Source: Clitoria ternatea | Lineage: Eukaryota > Streptophyta > Magnoliopsida > Fabales > Fabaceae | Length of the DNA: 64,000 nt | Reading direction: 5' to 3' | NCBI GenBank assembly: GCA_037962975.1 | Contig: CM075673.1 | Span: 164,196,667-164,260,666, forward strand | In this document: positions 24,533 to 37,504 of the stretch, in pieces | Numbering within the stretch: the first letter of the stretch is position 1 | Layout of the letters: every line of letters starts with the position of its first letter | Made by a program: the position numbers and the translations under genes | Notes under the pieces: model-generated | What the model saw: only the letters and a program-made list of their open reading frames with translations | The model's database searches: none | What the model was told of the DNA's origin: nothing

Positions 24533-24840
24533 TTAATTTGGGGTATTTTGATAATTGCATTTTATGTCTTATCTAGGGCTAGTTTTCCTTAGTTTTAGGT
24601 GAGTTTTACACGATGTAATACTCTCTTGCTGATGTGCATGATGGTGATGTGAGAATTCTTTTACTAGGTCCTATCTAGAGTGCCAAATGATTTGTTTTGA
24701 AACTAGAGTTAGATGTTTAGGGGTATCTTAGGGACTACAATGATACTAGGCTAATATACTCCTTGTGGCCGATGTCAACTCCAACCAAGGTATATGTTAA
24801 AATACCTAGAAAAGGTGAAAATGACAGTGCCCTTTTAAGG
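24533..24840 (+). repeat. Polypurine-like tract and presumed 3' LTR start of the Athila-like relic
   Basis: TTTAATTTGGGGTATTT followed by TGATAATTGCATTTTATG at 24549. The downstream LTR body fades into unassigned sequence near 24840. Confidence 0.4.
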
Positions 24841-26915
24841 CACATCCAATGTTTAATCTAATAGATGTCAAAATTAAATAACTGGTATAAAAATAAAGAG
24901 TAGTTGAGAGGTTGACAACTTTACCTTTAACATAAGGTTGAGGTTAAATACTTACAATGGCAAGATGGACATAAGATATTTATGGACAAGAAAAAAAAAG
25001 GAAAATTGATAAACAGATATTTTTGGAAAAGATATTATATTTTAAAATATAATCTTATTCAAGAACATCCCAACTAAATTATTATTTTTTATAATCCCAA
25101 TTAAATGGATTCATTCTTTGATTCTGCTGAGATTTATAAATCCGTTATCGAGATTTTGTTTCGACCAGACATTCTTCCCAAATAGCAAACACAATATTTG
25201 TTAAACATTTAAATTTATAAAACAGAAATGTGTGGAATTGGATTGGCATCATGAAGGGGAAGAATCACTAGCAAGTGGCAATACTATAATTAACATTAAC
25301 ACGATAAAAAAGTGAGAGGGTGAATGTGATTAGTTTGATTATTTTTTTTTAATAACACTTGCATTGAATTCCATGCTTGGTTTGGAGGCTAGTTTTCAAA
25401 AGGAGTGGTTTATCTAAAGATAAATGAAAGTCATCCACACTAATTTTTAATTACCAAGACAATTACAAAAGAATAATTGTATTCGCCACCTGAATAGAAT
25501 TTTAATATTGCATATCATAATTGACTAAGGTAATCTGTTTTCAAATTTGTATTGATTCATTTGTCAAAAGTCTTAAAGTGTTGCTTTCTTTGAATATCAA
25601 CAATTTTGTATTCCAATTCTTATCTTAACCTAACCTAATTCTAGGTAATACCAATCACTTTATTTCCCACACACTACACATATAATGCTCTTCAAATAAA
25701 GAGGAGGTCAACTGTTGGCTGATTAAGAAGTTTAAATTTATTGGATAACGAATCTCTATCTTGTATTTTTTTAAGAAAAGGATAAAAATGTAATAAACTC
25801 TTTATGTTTGGATTAAATTAAATTTAGAGATTATACTTTATTTTCAAATTTAAATCATATTCAAGCTTATTTGATAATATTGTTTAAAAAATTCTTACAA
25901 ATCCATATAGGTTATTACACCTATTTTTCAAATTTCTTATAAAATATCTCATCTTTTTTTTGTTGTTGATGATTGCCTTTTATGAGTGAAGGCAGAAAAT
26001 AGTTAGGTGAGGCTAGTTTCGATGCTGTTGAAGTTTTGTAATGCCTTGAAAGCCAAGGTGAATGTTTCTAAATCTAAACTTTTGCATTTATAAAACATAG
26101 TTAAAACTCATCAACCTTAATTTCTAAACAATTCCTACAAGATTTTTAATAACCTGTAAAATTAGTTAATTGCTTTAAATTTTCAATACTATAACAACAA
26201 TGGTTGATTCAATTGGTTAAGGATTTAACTTATGGTGATGAAATCATGAGTTTAAATCCTACTGAGAATTTTGTTGTTGAGTGATTTGTAAGTGTTTGTT
26301 AAGTCTTGAGGTCTGTCATAATTCTGATGAGTCCTGAAACTTAATTCATCTAAACTTTTTCTAATAAAAAATCCAATACAATATAATGAAAATAATGAAG
26401 CAAATAAAATCGCTGGGAAAAAGTGTTCTTAAATTTCCTTTTATTAAATCCTAAGCAAAATGATGGGAAAACATAGGAAAGCAAAAAGCTGAAACCAGAA
26501 AGCTGAGTATAGGAAAGGTCCTTTACGAATTGAATCAAAGAAGAAAGAAAAGCCTGTTTAGAAAGGGATAGGGAGAGAGAGAGTCAAGAGAAAAGTGGAA
26601 AAAAAGAAAAAAGAAAGAAAGCCAGATAGGTAAAACAGACAAGTCTTAAGTGTTTAACATTATATGAGTTTATAACAACCAACAACATGCTAGTGTTTGT
26701 GTTGTGTTGTGTTCACACTACAACAACAATTTGAGGAACAATGAAGAGTTGTTGAATTACCAATTCTTTCCATTTATGTTTAAACATAACACAACAAACA
26801 CAAGGGTCATAGACCAAATGGGCTCACAACAATGACCACTGTCTGATCATTCTTCATTAGCCATTCAACCTTCAATATCTTCTTTTTTCTTTTTTCCTTC
26901 CTCATTTGCATTAAC
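24841..26915. other. Intergenic region and BSK promoter/leader
   Basis: No supportable gene. A GA-rich stretch (26570-26630) and an ACAACAACAA-containing, ATG-poor stretch just before 26916 look like promoter and 5' leader of the BSK gene. The transcription start was not located. Confidence 0.6.
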
Positions 26916-29900
26916 ATGGGGGCTCGTTGTTCTAAATTCTCCTTCTGCTGGTTCCACTCCAACCTCAAACCTTCTGTCCTTGAATCCTCTGACCAAGGTT
27001 TGTGTTGTTCTCTGTTTTTGTCCTGTTCTTTTCATTACACACACCCTTTCTGTAGAAGCTCCTGCTTTGGTTAAAGGTGTAATCTTTTATGCAGAAAATG
27101 GTGAGAAGGGTGAAAGAAAATTGTGGCCCAGTTTTGGTGAGTTCAGTTTGGAGCAACTGAAAGTTGCCACAGACGGATTCTCCTCTGAAAACATAGTGTC
27201 TGAGCATGGTGAGAAAGCTCCCAATGTTGTTTACAAAGGAAAACTTGATAATGGACAATGGATTGCCATCAAACGTTTCAACAAGTTTGCTTGGCCAGAT
27301 TCTCGCCAATTCCTCGTTTGTAACTTGCACTTGCACTTTCACTTCAATTTTTTCTTTTCTGTTTTACCATTAAGAGTTCAGTGTTCTAATTTGCCATCGC
27401 GGTCATGGTTGTGGAGATCTCCAAAACTTTGAGATTGTAGTGTTCGTCCAATTCCTAATTGGAGTTTGTCAGAAGTAAATTTTTGATCTCTTAATCAAAT
27501 GAAGTTAAAAGGTATCTCGTATAACGTGTAAGATTGACACCACTATTAGATGATATTGTTGACCAAACAGGCATCAAATATAAACGTGTGGCGGATGTGG
27601 TTGCAATTGTGGTCATGCTGTAGTTGTATAGATCTCCAAAACCTTTTAATGTTGTGGCCTAATTTAGAACTTTGAAATTCTTGCACTTGATTTCTTGTGT
27701 TGAGTTTGGCATAATGTGTTACGTGGTTTTTAGGAGGAAGCCAGACTAGTTGGGAGTCTTAGAAGTGATCGCTTGGCAAATTTGATTGGCTATTGCTATG
27801 AAGGGGAAGAGAGGCTGCTGATAGCAGAGTTTATGCCACATGAAACTCTGGCTAAGCATCTCTTTCATTGTGAGTTTTTTGTGATGATTACCATTGCCAA
27901 TTCACCATACCTTATTCTAATCTTTGTGTAAATCTTTCACTAAATCATGGTTTAGGCCTTTGAATTTATAAAAAAATGGTTGATTTGGTGCAGGGGAGGC
28001 ACAACCAATGAAATGGGCAATGAGGTTAAGGGTGGCTTTCTACTTAGCTCAAGCTCTAGAATACTGCACCAGCAAAGGAAGAGGTTTGTATCATGATCTC
28101 AATGCCTACAGGATCTTGTTTGATCAGGTATAAGGGGTTGAATAAATAAATGCTTCAAGTTCTTGTCTTTCTACTCAACCTTGTTTCATGCATTTTCTTA
28201 AACTTGGATTGGCTTGTGTTGTATCAACAGGATGCTAATCCCAGGTTGTCTTGCTTTGGACTCATGAAGAATAGTAGAGATGGCAAAAGTTACAGCACAA
28301 ACTTGGCTTTCACCCCTCCTGAGTACTTAAGGACTGGTAAAGTTTCTAGGATGTTTGTGTGTGTTGCATGGCTGCATGTCCATTATCTTTTGCATAGCTT
28401 CAGAAGTCACAGAATAAGAGAGATCTGAGGAACCTTCCACTGGTTCAGCCATAAAAGAAATTATATTGCTCTTAAATACTTTGGAGCTGCATTTAATCTT
28501 TGATCCTCTTCTGCAAATATGTTAAAATTAAGACTAAGAAGGTAAGAGAAAAAAAATTTGGCTAAATTAAATGGAAAGAAATGCTGAATTTCATCTTGTA
28601 AAGACACCTTTCTTTCATTTTTTTTTCTTGTTCCCAATATTAAGGATAATCCTCCTTTCTGATGAGGAAAAGATGTGGAATTAGTTTTTATATGGTTAAA
28701 TATTATGTGATTGATGTTCTTTGGTATGTTTGGGTTTATATGCAGGTAGAGTGACTCCAGAAAGTGTGGTTTACAGTTTTGGAACTCTTTTGCTGGATCT
28801 CTTGAGTGGTAAACATATTCCTCCAAGCCATGTAAGGTTTTCTTTCCATAGTCCAATTCTGAGCAAATTATAAGTCCATGTGTGATCTTCAGAACATTGA
28901 TTTTGGACAAGGATGTTTTTAATGGTCGATGTAACACTTAATTTAGTTTTAACTAAAATACCTTTATTATTAATTTAATTAACAAAGAAGATAAAGGGTA
29001 TTTTTCATTAAAAATATTTGAAGAAAAGTGATAAAAAAGACTCCTACATGCTTGTTTGGTAATTTAGTTGTGCAAACGAAATTTGGACAATGACATCTAA
29101 TAATCAATGTTGATCCTGCAATTCATTAAAAAACATCCCTTTTAACTTTATTTAGCCAACGAATCAAAAACTTTCTTATGACTATTCCTATCGAAACTCA
29201 ACTAAAAATCAAACAATCACTTCTAATGTGATTCTTCTACTTGTCTTAAATGTGTCTTTGTCACTGGTTTTTATGCACCAAACTTATTAACGAAGTAAAA
29301 TTATTTGACATTGATAGCATTCACTTTCTCTTAATTCACAGGCACTTGATCTGATTCGTGGCAAAAACTTCTTAATGTTGATGGATTCTGCCTTAGAGGG
29401 TCACTTTTCAAAGGATGACGGAACTGAGTTGGTTCGTTTGGCTTCACGTTGTTTACAATATGAAGCTCGTGAGAGGCCAAATGCAAAGTCTCTTGTTGCT
29501 TCTCTCATGTCACTTCAGAAAGAAACAGAGGTACATTCCATTCATAATATGCTTTGATTAATAGTTTGTTTTCAGCTTAGGTCTAAAGATTCTGTATCAA
29601 TTTCTGTGTTCTACTTCCTTCTATACAAATATTTCACTTCTCTGATTTTTAACTTGGTTTTGAACATTATTGGGTAAACTTTGCTGATTATTTACTAAAT
29701 CTGGATTGAATTCAAGTATGTAATGATTTATATTTTCATACAATTTGTATCATGCAAATGTTTACATGTAGTTGAAATACCGGTTTAGGGGGTGTTTGGT
29801 TCACACTAGAGAGTTTTGTTTGGTTTGTTGTGGAATTGAGTTGGGGAAATGGTAACTAAAGCTAAAATTACCAAAAAGGATATGAGTTTAAATATATATA

Positions 29901-32791
29901 ATTCGTGTATATATTTGTTTATATTAATATTAAATGTATAATATTAAACCATATATATTAGATTTAATTATACATATTTAATAAATGAATTAATATATTA
30001 AAAATAATAAATTTAAAATATTTTTTGATATATAGTAAAACTAATAAATTAATTTTATTGTTTTTATATATTAAAACTAATAAATTAATTTTATTGTTTT
30101 TAATAAATTAAAACCAATAAATAAATTTGATTCTTTATTGCATATTACAACTAATAAATTAATTGTATTTTTTGTATATATTAAAAGTGAATAATATATT
30201 TTATTCTTTTTGATATATTAAAACCAATAAACAATATATTTTATAATAAAAGTTATATTAAATATTGTCAATTTTATAGAAAATGTTGTTATAACTAATC
30301 GTCACTTGTTGCTCCTCGTTCGATATGCCACTCCGTACTCTTCGTTCAATAAATACGCACTATAACTTAAATTATCGCATGTATGTAAAGGTTTATGATT
30401 TTTCACGTTTTGTCACTCATTATTCGTTGTTTGTTACACGTAATACTAAAAATAAACTAAACTAAATTAAATTAACTAATTCTAAAATAATTAAACAAAT
30501 AACTATACATAATGCATAATTAACCTTACATATGACTTAACAACATATACACATAAAATTACATAATTAAATTAAACTGAATTTAAAAAATTACAAATCA
30601 TAAAAAAAAGGAATGCTACAATGCACCCATCACCACCGTCTATCACCATCTGCCATCACCACCATCCATCGCCACCTGCGACAACTACCATCCACAACCA
30701 ACAACAGAGAAACCACCAACCACCACACCAACAAACTCCCACCCCAACATATCTGAAACCGACACCCCCCTGCCGCCCAACAGTCCCGAAACCACCTAAC
30801 AAAAGAGAGGAAAATCGAAAGGGATCGGGTGTCATACCTCATTCACCGTTGCTGCTTCCCACACGTCGAACGGAGACCAGACGGTCACAACTTCCCCAAC
30901 CACTTCGGATGGGAAGATCAGAGGCCCAGGTGTCGTGGCTCACGTCTTTAATTGCGAAATAGAGGGGTAATCTGGACTTTGCCTCAAACGCCATTGAAGG
31001 GAGGCTACTCCAAGGGGCTTCCAGGCAACGAGCTTCCACCCAACGCAGCGTGGTTTAGGGGACGAAATGGAGGGGAAAAATTGAACCAAACAGAAGTCGG
31101 TCGTAGCAGACGCGAGAAACGCCGTCAAACGCAACTCAACGGCGAAATGACGCACCAACCAAACGAGTTAATTATTAAAAATTTCGGCTTTACAATTTTT
31201 CAAAAGTTGAACAATTTAAGTTGGCCAAAAAAATTTATCTTATCAAAATCTATCTGAATTCCATTAAAATTTTAAAATCTCAAAAATCTTACAAATTTTT
31301 TATTTCAAGATGTCACCCATTTTAGAGCAAAAATTTGTCCTTGAAATGGTTTAGATTTTTGAAATCAATGTCACTTCAGCCCTATAACCGTCTTATATAC
31401 ATGAAACTTGAAAAAACTTAAGTACAATTTATGATTTTCAAACCTCCTCTTTGATTCAACTTAGATTTTTACTTCCTTAAAAAATGTTAAGCAATGTGAC
31501 ATAGGTTATACCCATCTTGGGAAGACTATAATTTCTCATTTGGATAGTATATGAGCAGGTCCCCTCATATGTTCTCATGGGTGTCAAGCTTGAAACTGCA
31601 TCCTCAACAAAGCAATTGTCATTGACACCTTTTGGTGAAGCTTGTTTAAGGCTAGATCTTACTGCAATGCATGGAATACTAGAGAAGACTGGTTACAAGG
31701 ATGATGAAGGAATTGCCAATGAGGTTTGCCACCAGTTTCAACTTGCATTAGAGGCTTAAAAGAGGAAAATAATGATATGTATTGTAAACATTTATTTCTC
31801 TACTTTGTGCTACTAAAACTCCAATATTGATCATTGTTGCATGTTGAAATTGCAGCTTTCCTTCCAATTGTGGACAAGCCAAATGCAGGAGACGTTGAAT
31901 TTGAAGAAGCATGGAGATACTGCTTTTAGAGCCAAGGACTTTGTTACTGCCATTGACTGCTACACACAAGTAAGAGGATCTTAATTTAAGCACTAGTGCT
32001 TAGATTGGAAGCTATTCATAATGTTGCAGTGATTGATGTTGGCTAATTGAAAGCTTAATTAATTTTGTATGATATTAATTTTGTGAAAGTACTTTGGATA
32101 AAATTGATTTTGAAGTGAATTGATTTCCAATGAAATTTAGTATAAAATTTCATATTGTGTAAAAGTATAATTTTTTTATATTAATTTTATGAAACCATTT
32201 TGGTTAAAATTGATTTTGAGTGAAGTGATTCATGTTTGGGAATATTTTGTTTCATAATAAAATTGTAGTGTTTGTTTGGTTTTAGTGAGGGTTAGTTGTT
32301 TGACTAAGGTTGATATTAAGCAAATTTTTAATCTGTTAAATAAGACTGATCTCAAATAGTATACAAAATTAAAAAGTCAAACTCTATTTGTATAACTTGA
32401 TTACTAGACACCGAATGCGACCCTATACTCCTGTAAACTTTTTCTCTCTCTCTTTTACTCTAATATACTTAAGGATAGTTTTAAAGGGAAAATACCATAA
32501 CATTTTCTGAAATTTAATTTTTAATTTGTAATATTATGGTTTCAGTTCATAGATGGAGGGACAATGGTGTCACCTACAGTGTATGGAAGGAGGTGTTTAT
32601 CATATTTGATGAATGAGATGGCACAAGAAGGTCTTGGTGATGCAATGCAAGCCCAAGTGGTGTCTCCTGAATGGCCTACTGCTTTGTATCTTCAAGCAGC
32701 TTGCCTTTTCAGCCTTGGAATGGAAAATGATGCACAAGAGACCCTCAAAGATGCTACTAACATGGAAGCCAAAAAAATTAAATTTGTATAG
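26916..32791 (+). CDS. BSK: Brassinosteroid-signalling kinase (BSK) family pseudokinase with TPR tail
   Basis: BSKs are membrane-anchored receptor-like cytoplasmic kinases that couple the BRI1 receptor to downstream brassinosteroid and immune signalling. Ten exons join in frame: 26916-26997, 27095-27315, 27734-27869, 27994-28127, 28231-28336, 28746-28831, 29342-29530, 31559-31723, 31856-31969, 32546-32791; product 492 aa, the usual family length. The N-terminus MGARCSK carries Gly2 for myristoylation and a nearby Cys for palmitoylation. Kinase-like domain about 45-315: ATP lysine Lys87 (WIAIKRF), but HRD is replaced by HDLN (180-183), DFG by CFG (199-201), and the Gly-rich loop is absent, as in other BSKs. 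TPR-like region about 380-485. The start is chosen because MGARCSKF is the conserved family N-terminus. Closest by memory to the BSK5/7/8 group; the exact orthologue is not settled. Intron 7 is enlarged to about 2 kb by a possible insertion. No disabling change seen. Confidence 0.94.
29790..31170. mobile_element. Possible non-autonomous DNA transposon in BSK intron 7
   Basis: The other BSK introns are about 100-600 bases, this one 2028. The left part starts GGGTGTTTGGTTCACAC and the right part ends CACCAACCAAACGAG, sharing GTTTGGTT as an inverted terminal word, a common end of plant DNA transposons. The interior is bipartite: very AT-rich to about 30600, then GC-rich with CACCATC-type runs. 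No clear target duplication was found and the exact ends are uncertain. Short frames inside (such as 30621-30962) look fortuitous. Confidence 0.35.
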
Positions 32792-33357
32792 ATTTTTCTC
32801 AACCATTTATTTCATGCCTTTTTATCTATTTTTTTTAAATTTTTTTGTTAGAATTTGTATCAAATTTCGATTGTCATGATTTTTTTAATTTATTTTTTTG
32901 GCTTTCTTTAATGCAATGGACAAAATACAATGACTGGTTTGAAAATTTAAGAGTGCTGTCAAAGTTGATCTAGGCCATACAATTTATATACTGGACCATA
33001 AAAACAAAATACAATTCAATTTATTAAGAAAAACTATTACAAGTGATGTCTAGGACACTGAAAAATTTTCCATCCAAAATTTTAGGCTTCCAAGTTTGAA
33101 AGTATATATGTATTATTCTATAAAATTTATGATTAATTTCAAAATATATTTAAGATACATTTATTGTTTCAGTACCTGAATTTCTCTATTCACTTAGTTT
33201 CTTTCTTAATTTCTCTATTCACTTATTTAAGATGCATGTAATATTTATTTTTAATATATGTAGAATTTTTATTTAGAAATGCATGTAATATTTATTTTTA
33301 ATATATTTAGAATTTGTGGATGATTTATAAAGACCCAATTTCACACAACTAGTACAG
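32792..33357. other. BSK 3' flank
   Basis: The 3' UTR should lie in the first few hundred bases. A short tandem duplication of GCATGTAATATTTATTTTTA (33234 and 33282) is the only structure seen. Confidence 0.6.
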
Positions 33358-33600
33358 CATTTCTCCATTCCAACAGGCGAAATGCATTTTGATGTGACCC
33401 TGACCATTGTTTCTCCAGTACAAGAGGCGAAATGCATGTTGACGTGACACTGACTTGTGTTTCTCCCATTCAACAGGCGAAATGCTTGTGTTAGTGACAA
33501 GTGTCAAAATTTGCACCATTTCCTAGACTGGGTGGGAGAAATGCCGACGACTGATATTTCTTAGGTCCAATGTGCGAAATATAATAACTGATGCGACGTT
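33358..33600. repeat. 50-bp tandem repeat with GAAAT palindromes (copy 1)
   Basis: GGCGAAATGC occurs at 33376, 33426 and 33476, exactly 50 bp apart, each preceded by an inverted partner such as CATTTCTCC about 10 bp upstream. Two decayed hairpins follow (about 33518-33543 and 33555-33581). It also carries TGACAAGTGTCA. A related module lies at 62184-62570. It may be a subterminal region of a Mutator-like element. Confidence 0.6.
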
Positions 33601-34309
33601 TTTTAACCCAAACACCAAAATATTTTTGAAACTACATTACTCTTTAATTTTTTTTTTAAAAAGTACTAATTTAAAAAAAACCCCAGGATGACAATTGTAA
33701 CACCCCTATTTTTATTTTTATATTAAAATTTTGAAGGAATTAAATTATGGTTCTTTAGAACTTTTTAACCTACGTATTATTTATGATTTTTTGGAATTTT
33801 TTGGAAATTTGGAATTTTTTAATAAAAATAATATTTTTTAAATAATTTTAAATTCATATAAGTGACTTAAATTAAAAATATTTATAAGAAAGTGAATTTA
33901 AATTATAAGAAAATTTTCTAAAATCCGTTTCAAGTAGACTTATCTAAAAATTATCGGTTTGAGAAAAATCTTGATTTTTTCCAATCGTTAAAAAATTTGA
34001 AACGTATCAATAAATTTTTATTAACAGAAAAGTTTAGATTTTTAAAATTTCAGCTTTATATTACTTATTATAAAATTAGTGAGGACTGATATAATATCGC
34101 TAAATTTCAAAAAGGACTCATTTTGAATATTTAAAATATACCGAGTGAAGGGTTACTATTTGACTTAATAATTTTGCCGACAATTACTATGCAAATCACT
34201 GTGCATGTATGAAATTTTCAAAAGATACACAGTAACCTAGAATAAAAAATTTAAAAATACATAGTACTTTTATATTAAAATAATGGAATGCATAGTAAAT
34301 TTTTTTCCT

Positions 34310-34317
34310 ATAAATAC
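34310..34317 (+). promoter_or_regulatory. TATA box of the Tekay-type solo LTR
   Basis: CCTATAAATACCGAAGG, identical to the LTRs at 46295 and 53942. A consensus splice donor CCTAAG/GTAAGAATAC follows at 34448. Confidence 0.65.
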
Positions 34318-35239
34318 CGAAGGATTTCTTCTTTAGAATTCACAATTTCAGATTAAGTTTTCTTAATATAGTAGTGCTAGTGAGATAGTGGTGGAAGTGA
34401 GAGAGAGAAGAAAAGTTTTTGGAGAGAAAGTTCTGCCAAAATCCTAAGGTAAGAATACTTCTCTTTTATATTTTTTGGGTTACTTTCATATCGTTTTTAG
34501 AAATCTGTTATTATACTAGAAATAATATTATTTTAAGTTACTATTCTGCATAGTAAACACTATTTTAATAGTAAATTACTATTTCAATAGTAAATTACTA
34601 TTCAAATAGTAAATTACTATTTACTGTTACTATTCACGATTTACTATTTACTGTTACTATTCACGTTTTACTATTCACTGTTACTATTTACTGTTACTAT
34701 TCATGATTTACTATTTACTATTTACTATTCACTATTTAAAATTTACCATTTCTGTTTTAAGTAGTAATCTTAATCTTCGTCTTATGCTTATACTGAAATA
34801 AGATTGGTATTAATATTTCTAGAAATCGGAGGCGCAAAGTAAATCCATTTTGGGTAACAATTCAAGGTAAGGGGGAGTGAGATAAGAGTATAATATGAAA
34901 AGACATAAGAATAATGGGAGGAGTCCCCTACTCCTTTTAAATTTAATAAAATTATTATTTTAAAATATTAACTTTTTAACTTAACAATTTTAATAAATTT
35001 TAAATTAAATATCCGGTTTAACTAACTCTAACATACCTATGCAAGGACTTGGACCATTATGACCTATATGGACTGGAATATACCTATGCAAGGACTTGGA
35101 CCATTATGACCCATATGGACTGAACTATACCTATACAATGACTGGATTATATGGACTTACATATACCTATGCGAGGAATTGACCAAAATGACTCAAATTG
35201 ACTATATTAATAATCATTAAATTTTGTATTATGATATGT

Positions 35240-35966
35240 GATCCGGTCTCAATACCGGTATCCGATCTGCTATACTTATTTCAGCGTCTTTGATAAGACA
35301 TCTACGTGTAACCGGTGTCATCGGTATACATCCGGACTGTAATTCCGTATCAGGCGTTCTCCCTATACCGGTTGTTCAGGATAACACCATGACATCGGAT
35401 AATACACACGTCACTGTGCAAAAGACAAGGATTGTTGCTACAGGGATCGATCAATAATTCCCTGCACTACGAGCCAAATTCTGCTCACGGGAATGGTCAA
35501 CTTGTTCTCTAAACCTAGTCTACATTCTCTATGCTCAATATAAAATAGCCACTTGACCCAATCATGCAGGTAAGTGCGCAATATAATAATGCTAATGGGA
35601 GTTGGTGGCTCCCCACCAACGTGTCCTCGTTAATCGAGCCAATCAGGTATATGAACTAACTTCATGATTGAAGTTGGGATCTTTCTTCAGCTCTTTTACG
35701 ACTGATTCCTCTCTGAATACATTCCTGACTTGGAATATTACTGACTTGAGCGTCGGAAAATCTTTGCAGGTGACACCACCATTCGCCCACTTCAACGCGT
35801 TAGGTCGGTGTGAAGGATCTCCAGGACGCCCAATCCGCTCTCCTCATTCAGGGACAACGGATACACACATCGGATACACATACATCTGGTATCTTATACG
35901 GTATTGACATACTATTCGTGACTGGCTTGAGATCGGATCTCTTGACCCCGGTCCAGGACAGATCAT
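35240..35966. mobile_element. 727-bp GC-rich insertion of unknown type in the solo LTR
   Basis: All other LTR copies read GATATGTATTAATG here. This copy has ATATGT on both sides of the insert (35234-35239 and 35967-35972), suggesting a 6-bp target duplication. Base composition is near balanced against about a quarter GC around it. The ends show related words (GATCCGGTC...CCGATCT from the left; GATCTGTCC...CCGATCT from the right in reverse complement) and ATCGGAT recurs inside. There is a perfect 8-bp stem hairpin, GTTGGTGG/CCACCAAC (35601-35620). The 79-codon frame at 35668-35907 has no recognisable domain. Confidence 0.6.
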
Positions 35967-37504
35967 ATATGTATTAATGATATTTAATTGATTTGATTAT
36001 GATTTGATTATGATTGATTGATTGATGATATTTAGTTATGATTGATATTTAGTTATGATTGATATTGTTTGATTTTGATTGATGATATTGTAATGTGGAG
36101 TTTGAGCATATAGCGAGCATGACGGAAAGCTAAAATTCAGTAAGAATTTCTTACCTTACTCTTTAAATTTTATTATCTTTTATTTCTTCTTAGAAATTAT
36201 TTTTATTAACTTTATTTTCAATATTTAGAATAAAAAAATTAGTATTTATTTTAGAAAGAAAATATTTTATGAGAATTTATTTAATTAAATCTTGAGTTAA
36301 AGAAAAATTTTGTAATTTTAAGTATTTTTGGTTAATAATTATTCTCTTTTAATAAAACAAAATTTTTTAAAAGAAAATTATTTTATTTTTTCCAACTTAA
36401 TAACTAAAAATATTTGGAAATAATTGAGATTCCTAAATTTGATTTTGTTCAGATTTAATTTGAGAAAGATTATGTAAAGTTTTATATGATAAAGTTTTTA
36501 GATATTTAAGGCTTAGAAACTCAATTTCAGTGAGATTTGAAAACTGTACCAAATTTATTTTTGTGGGACAGAAATTTAGAGAAAATGTACAGTTTATTGA
36601 AATGATGTTGTAAACCTTTAAAGGATTTAATAATTGAGTTTCTAAAAGCCTTAACCAACTCAATACGCGAGTAGTTCATGCATCATGGATAATGAAAGTG
36701 AAATGAAATAATATTGTCTGGGGACGGATTATAGAAACCGAGGATACATTAGAGGAGGCTTAATTACGAGCCTTGGGATGAGAGGGTGTGAAAGGGTGCT
36801 TCAGGGGACCTGGGGTAGCTCCCTAGTGTCGGGTACTTTCACAATAAAAACTTTCTCAATTTGACTAGTCTCTAAGTGTTTCCATGCCAGTTGAGCTGTT
36901 CATATTATTATTATCCAGACTTATGGAACAGTGTAAACTCCTGGTTGGCCCAGTGCAAATTAAAATTTAAGGGCCCACATATATAGGTAAGTTATGATGA
37001 AGATATTGCATAACATTCATGCATTCATAATTGATTGTGTATGTGATTGTGATTGATATTATTATGTATTGGTTTGTGAAAACCCTTTGTTGCTTATGTC
37101 TTAATCAAGAATATTATATTCTGTTTCTCACTCCTTTCTCCGTGTTTTTGTTTCACATGTTTTAAATTGATGGTTCAGAGGGAAGGATCGAAGAATATCG
37201 GCAGTAAATATAACACGTTCTAGAAAGGGAGCTCGGTATGAATACCGTGGTCCAATGAATAAATAATGTTAATAAGTAACTGCTTCTAGGCCATGGAGTT
37301 TCCTCTCTTTCTTATAATGTTTAATATTTATTTCCGTTGGATGAATGTAAAATTACTTTATAAAGTTTTAATAATATTTATGAGGTATTTCAGAAATAAT
37401 GTATATAATTTATTCCGATAGTTTCTTTTTAACAATCATATCTTTAGTAAAAAAAAATTACGAATTTTTCTAGAATTTATTAAGGTGTAACTGAGGGTGT
37501 TACA

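Larger units (their letters stand above)
20547..24840 (+). mobile_element. Degenerate Athila/Calypso-like gypsy retroelement remnant
   Basis: A broken retroelement protein reading (20547-21142) is followed by TTGAGGGCAATG- and GGGACAAACAATA-type words that sit 3' of the coding region in Athila-group elements. A purine tract (TTTGGGGT) then precedes TGATAATTGCATTTTATG, a plausible LTR start at 24549. The 3' LTR end was not found, so the right border is approximate. A minus-strand solo LTR is inserted at 21870-23759. No reverse transcriptase is left. The classification rests on remembered family landmarks and is moderate. Confidence 0.5.
33696..37504 (+). mobile_element. Solo LTR of the Tekay-type family (3.8 kb), inside a Mutator-like gene
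   Basis: Begins TGTAACACCCC and ends GGGTGTTACA. The ACAAT duplication is exact (33691-33695 and 37505-37509). It aligns along its length with the LTRs at 45681 and 53338, and is longer because of the extra 35240-35966 segment. No internal retrotransposon domain. It splits a transposase reading: GATGACAAT before it and AACTCAATTATACC after it join into the Asp-Asp-Asn-Asn-Ser-Ile-Ile-Pro motif of Mutator-like transposases. Confidence 0.93.

Noticed and set aside
30621..31257. Frames of 100-113 codons in BSK intron 7
   Set aside because: Produced by the CCA-rich, stop-poor GC-rich part of the putative insertion. No homology recognised and they lie within a spliced intron.
35668..35907. 79-codon frame in the GC-rich insert
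   Set aside because: No motif, and one such frame is expected by chance in GC-richer DNA of this length.
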